Shown here piece after piece: positions 6,670 to 6,991 of a stretch of DNA of 6,991 nt. The notes under the pieces were generated by a model that was given only the letters and a program-made list of their open reading frames with translations, did not search any database and had not been told where the DNA came from. The DNA is from Flavobacterium sp. GTDB taxonomy: Bacteria; Bacteroidota; Bacteroidia; Flavobacteriales; Flavobacteriaceae. Where the stretch lies: the NCBI RefSeq assembly GCF_021151785.1, contig NZ_JAGKWP010000114.1, positions 1-6,991 on the forward strand. The letters are read 5' to 3'. The translations under genes and the position numbers were made by a program. Within the stretch, counting starts at the first letter, position 1. Each line of letters begins with the position of its first letter.

Positions 6670-6809
6670 TAGCTATTCCTGTGTTCCACGATAGTTGTTT
6701 ACTTCTATAAAACAAACAATGAATCCTACTTGTGCTTTTAGTGTCGCACGGCAGGATTTTTGTTTGTAGTATATTAGGAGTAAACAAGCTGTTGTTTCAC
6801 CCAGGGCTA
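6670..6809. repeat. 140-base imperfect palindrome (long hairpin), probable dispersed repeat
   Basis: Two arms of about 65 bases fold on each other around the loop 6736-6745. Paired blocks from inside out: 6732-6735 with 6746-6749; AATCCT 6722-6727 with AGGATT 6753-6758; ACAAACAA 6712-6719 with TTGTTTGT 6760-6767; TTGTTTACTTCTA 6695-6707 with 6775-6787 (13 pairs, one G-T); 6688-6694 with 6789-6795; GTG 6681-6683 with CAC 6798-6800; CCT 6678-6680 with AGG 6803-6805; TAGC 6670-6673 with GCTA 6806-6809. By hand I count about 51 pairs including G-T. There is no transposase and no clear target duplication. Open frames across it on the minus strand look like chance translations of the repeat. Candidates are a REP- or MITE-like element or a structured RNA. 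Confidence 0.75.
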
Positions 6810-6843
6810 TTTTGGTTTCTGCATTCGGCATCAAATTTTTTGT

Positions 6844-6871
6844 ACTAACACCAAGCACCCAACATCCAACA
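6844..6871. repeat. degenerate heptamer tandem repeat
   Basis: Read on the minus strand, four seven-base units follow one another: TGTTGGA, TGTTGGG, TGCTTGG, TGTTAGT. Each differs from TGTTGGN at one or two positions. The tract is short and imperfect. Around it, bases 6810-6843 and 6872-6991 contain no gene, promoter or hairpin that I can support; the stretch to the window edge is AT-rich spacer. Confidence 0.5.
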
Positions 6872-6991
6872 CAATATCCGACCAAAGGTTTGAAAAAACT
6901 TTGTATTGTAACTTCTTGGTTTTAAGTGGGTAGAAAAATAAATTAAAAAAAGATTGTAAAAAGGTTTGGAAGTACGGAATAAGTTTCTACT

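Noticed and set aside
6563..6787. Minus-strand open frame of 74 codons ending at the thrS start
   Set aside because: It covers the palindrome, the direct repeats and the thrS promoter, so it is unlikely to be coding; composition is that of AT-rich noncoding DNA.
6673..6885. Minus-strand open frame of 70 codons upstream of thrS
   Set aside because: It runs straight through the 140-base palindrome and the heptamer tract, overlaps another open frame in the same strand, and shows no domain. Its sequence is best explained as translation of repeat DNA.
6567..6991. T-box riboswitch or other threonine leader ahead of thrS
   Set aside because: The promoter lies about 25 bases from the start codon, leaving no room for a leader, and I see no T-box sequence or antiterminator. 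The large hairpin is upstream of the promoter, so it is not in the predicted thrS mRNA.
6886..6991. TTTG motifs on the plus strand as a promoter reading out of the window
   Set aside because: No TAnnTTTG lies at a suitable distance from the TTTG at about 6889, and no downstream gene is visible.

Overview
The window is AT-rich DNA that reads as a chromosomal segment from the Bacteroidota, most likely a Flavobacterium-like member of the Flavobacteriaceae. The evidence is the protein sequences, the near absence of Shine-Dalgarno sites, a promoter of the Bacteroidota type (TAnnTTTG at -7) ahead of thrS, and a Bacteroidota-specific secreted protein that databases usually name 'asparagine synthetase B'. 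The gene content is mostly ordinary housekeeping. I see no phage, transposase, CRISPR array, tRNA or rRNA.

Layout from the left: an AT-rich leader (1-164) with a possible -7 box; a plus-strand secreted protein (165-1439) that carries the AsnB name but none of the AsnB signatures; then, convergent to it and all on the minus strand, rlmF (23S rRNA adenine methyltransferase, 1471-2355), a Cof-type HAD phosphatase (2384-3181), a strong intrinsic terminator (3200-3234), rplT (3267-3611), rpmI (3765-3962), infC (4029-4586) and thrS (4626-6566). The last 425 bases (6567-6991) hold no convincing gene. They contain the thrS promoter, a pair of 13-base direct repeats just upstream of it, a 140-base imperfect palindrome and a short degenerate heptamer tandem.

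thrS-infC-rpmI-rplT is the classical translation operon (threonyl-tRNA synthetase, initiation factor 3, ribosomal proteins L35 and L20), read right to left from the 6591-6621 promoter and closed by the 3200-3234 terminator. The terminator settles the HAD start: the longer reading frame begins inside the hairpin loop, so the ATG at 3181 is the real start. infC has no ATG, GTG or TTG start that keeps its conserved N-terminus. It appears to start at AUA (4584-4586), consistent with the rare start codons by which IF-3 autoregulates in other bacteria.

The points most worth a second look are the AUA start of infC, the long palindrome upstream of thrS (probably a dispersed repeat whose overlapping open frames are not genes), the direct repeats abutting the thrS promoter, the 153-base rpmI-rplT gap, and the unexplained biochemistry of the AsnB-named secreted protein. 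I did not find a clearly new multi-gene system.
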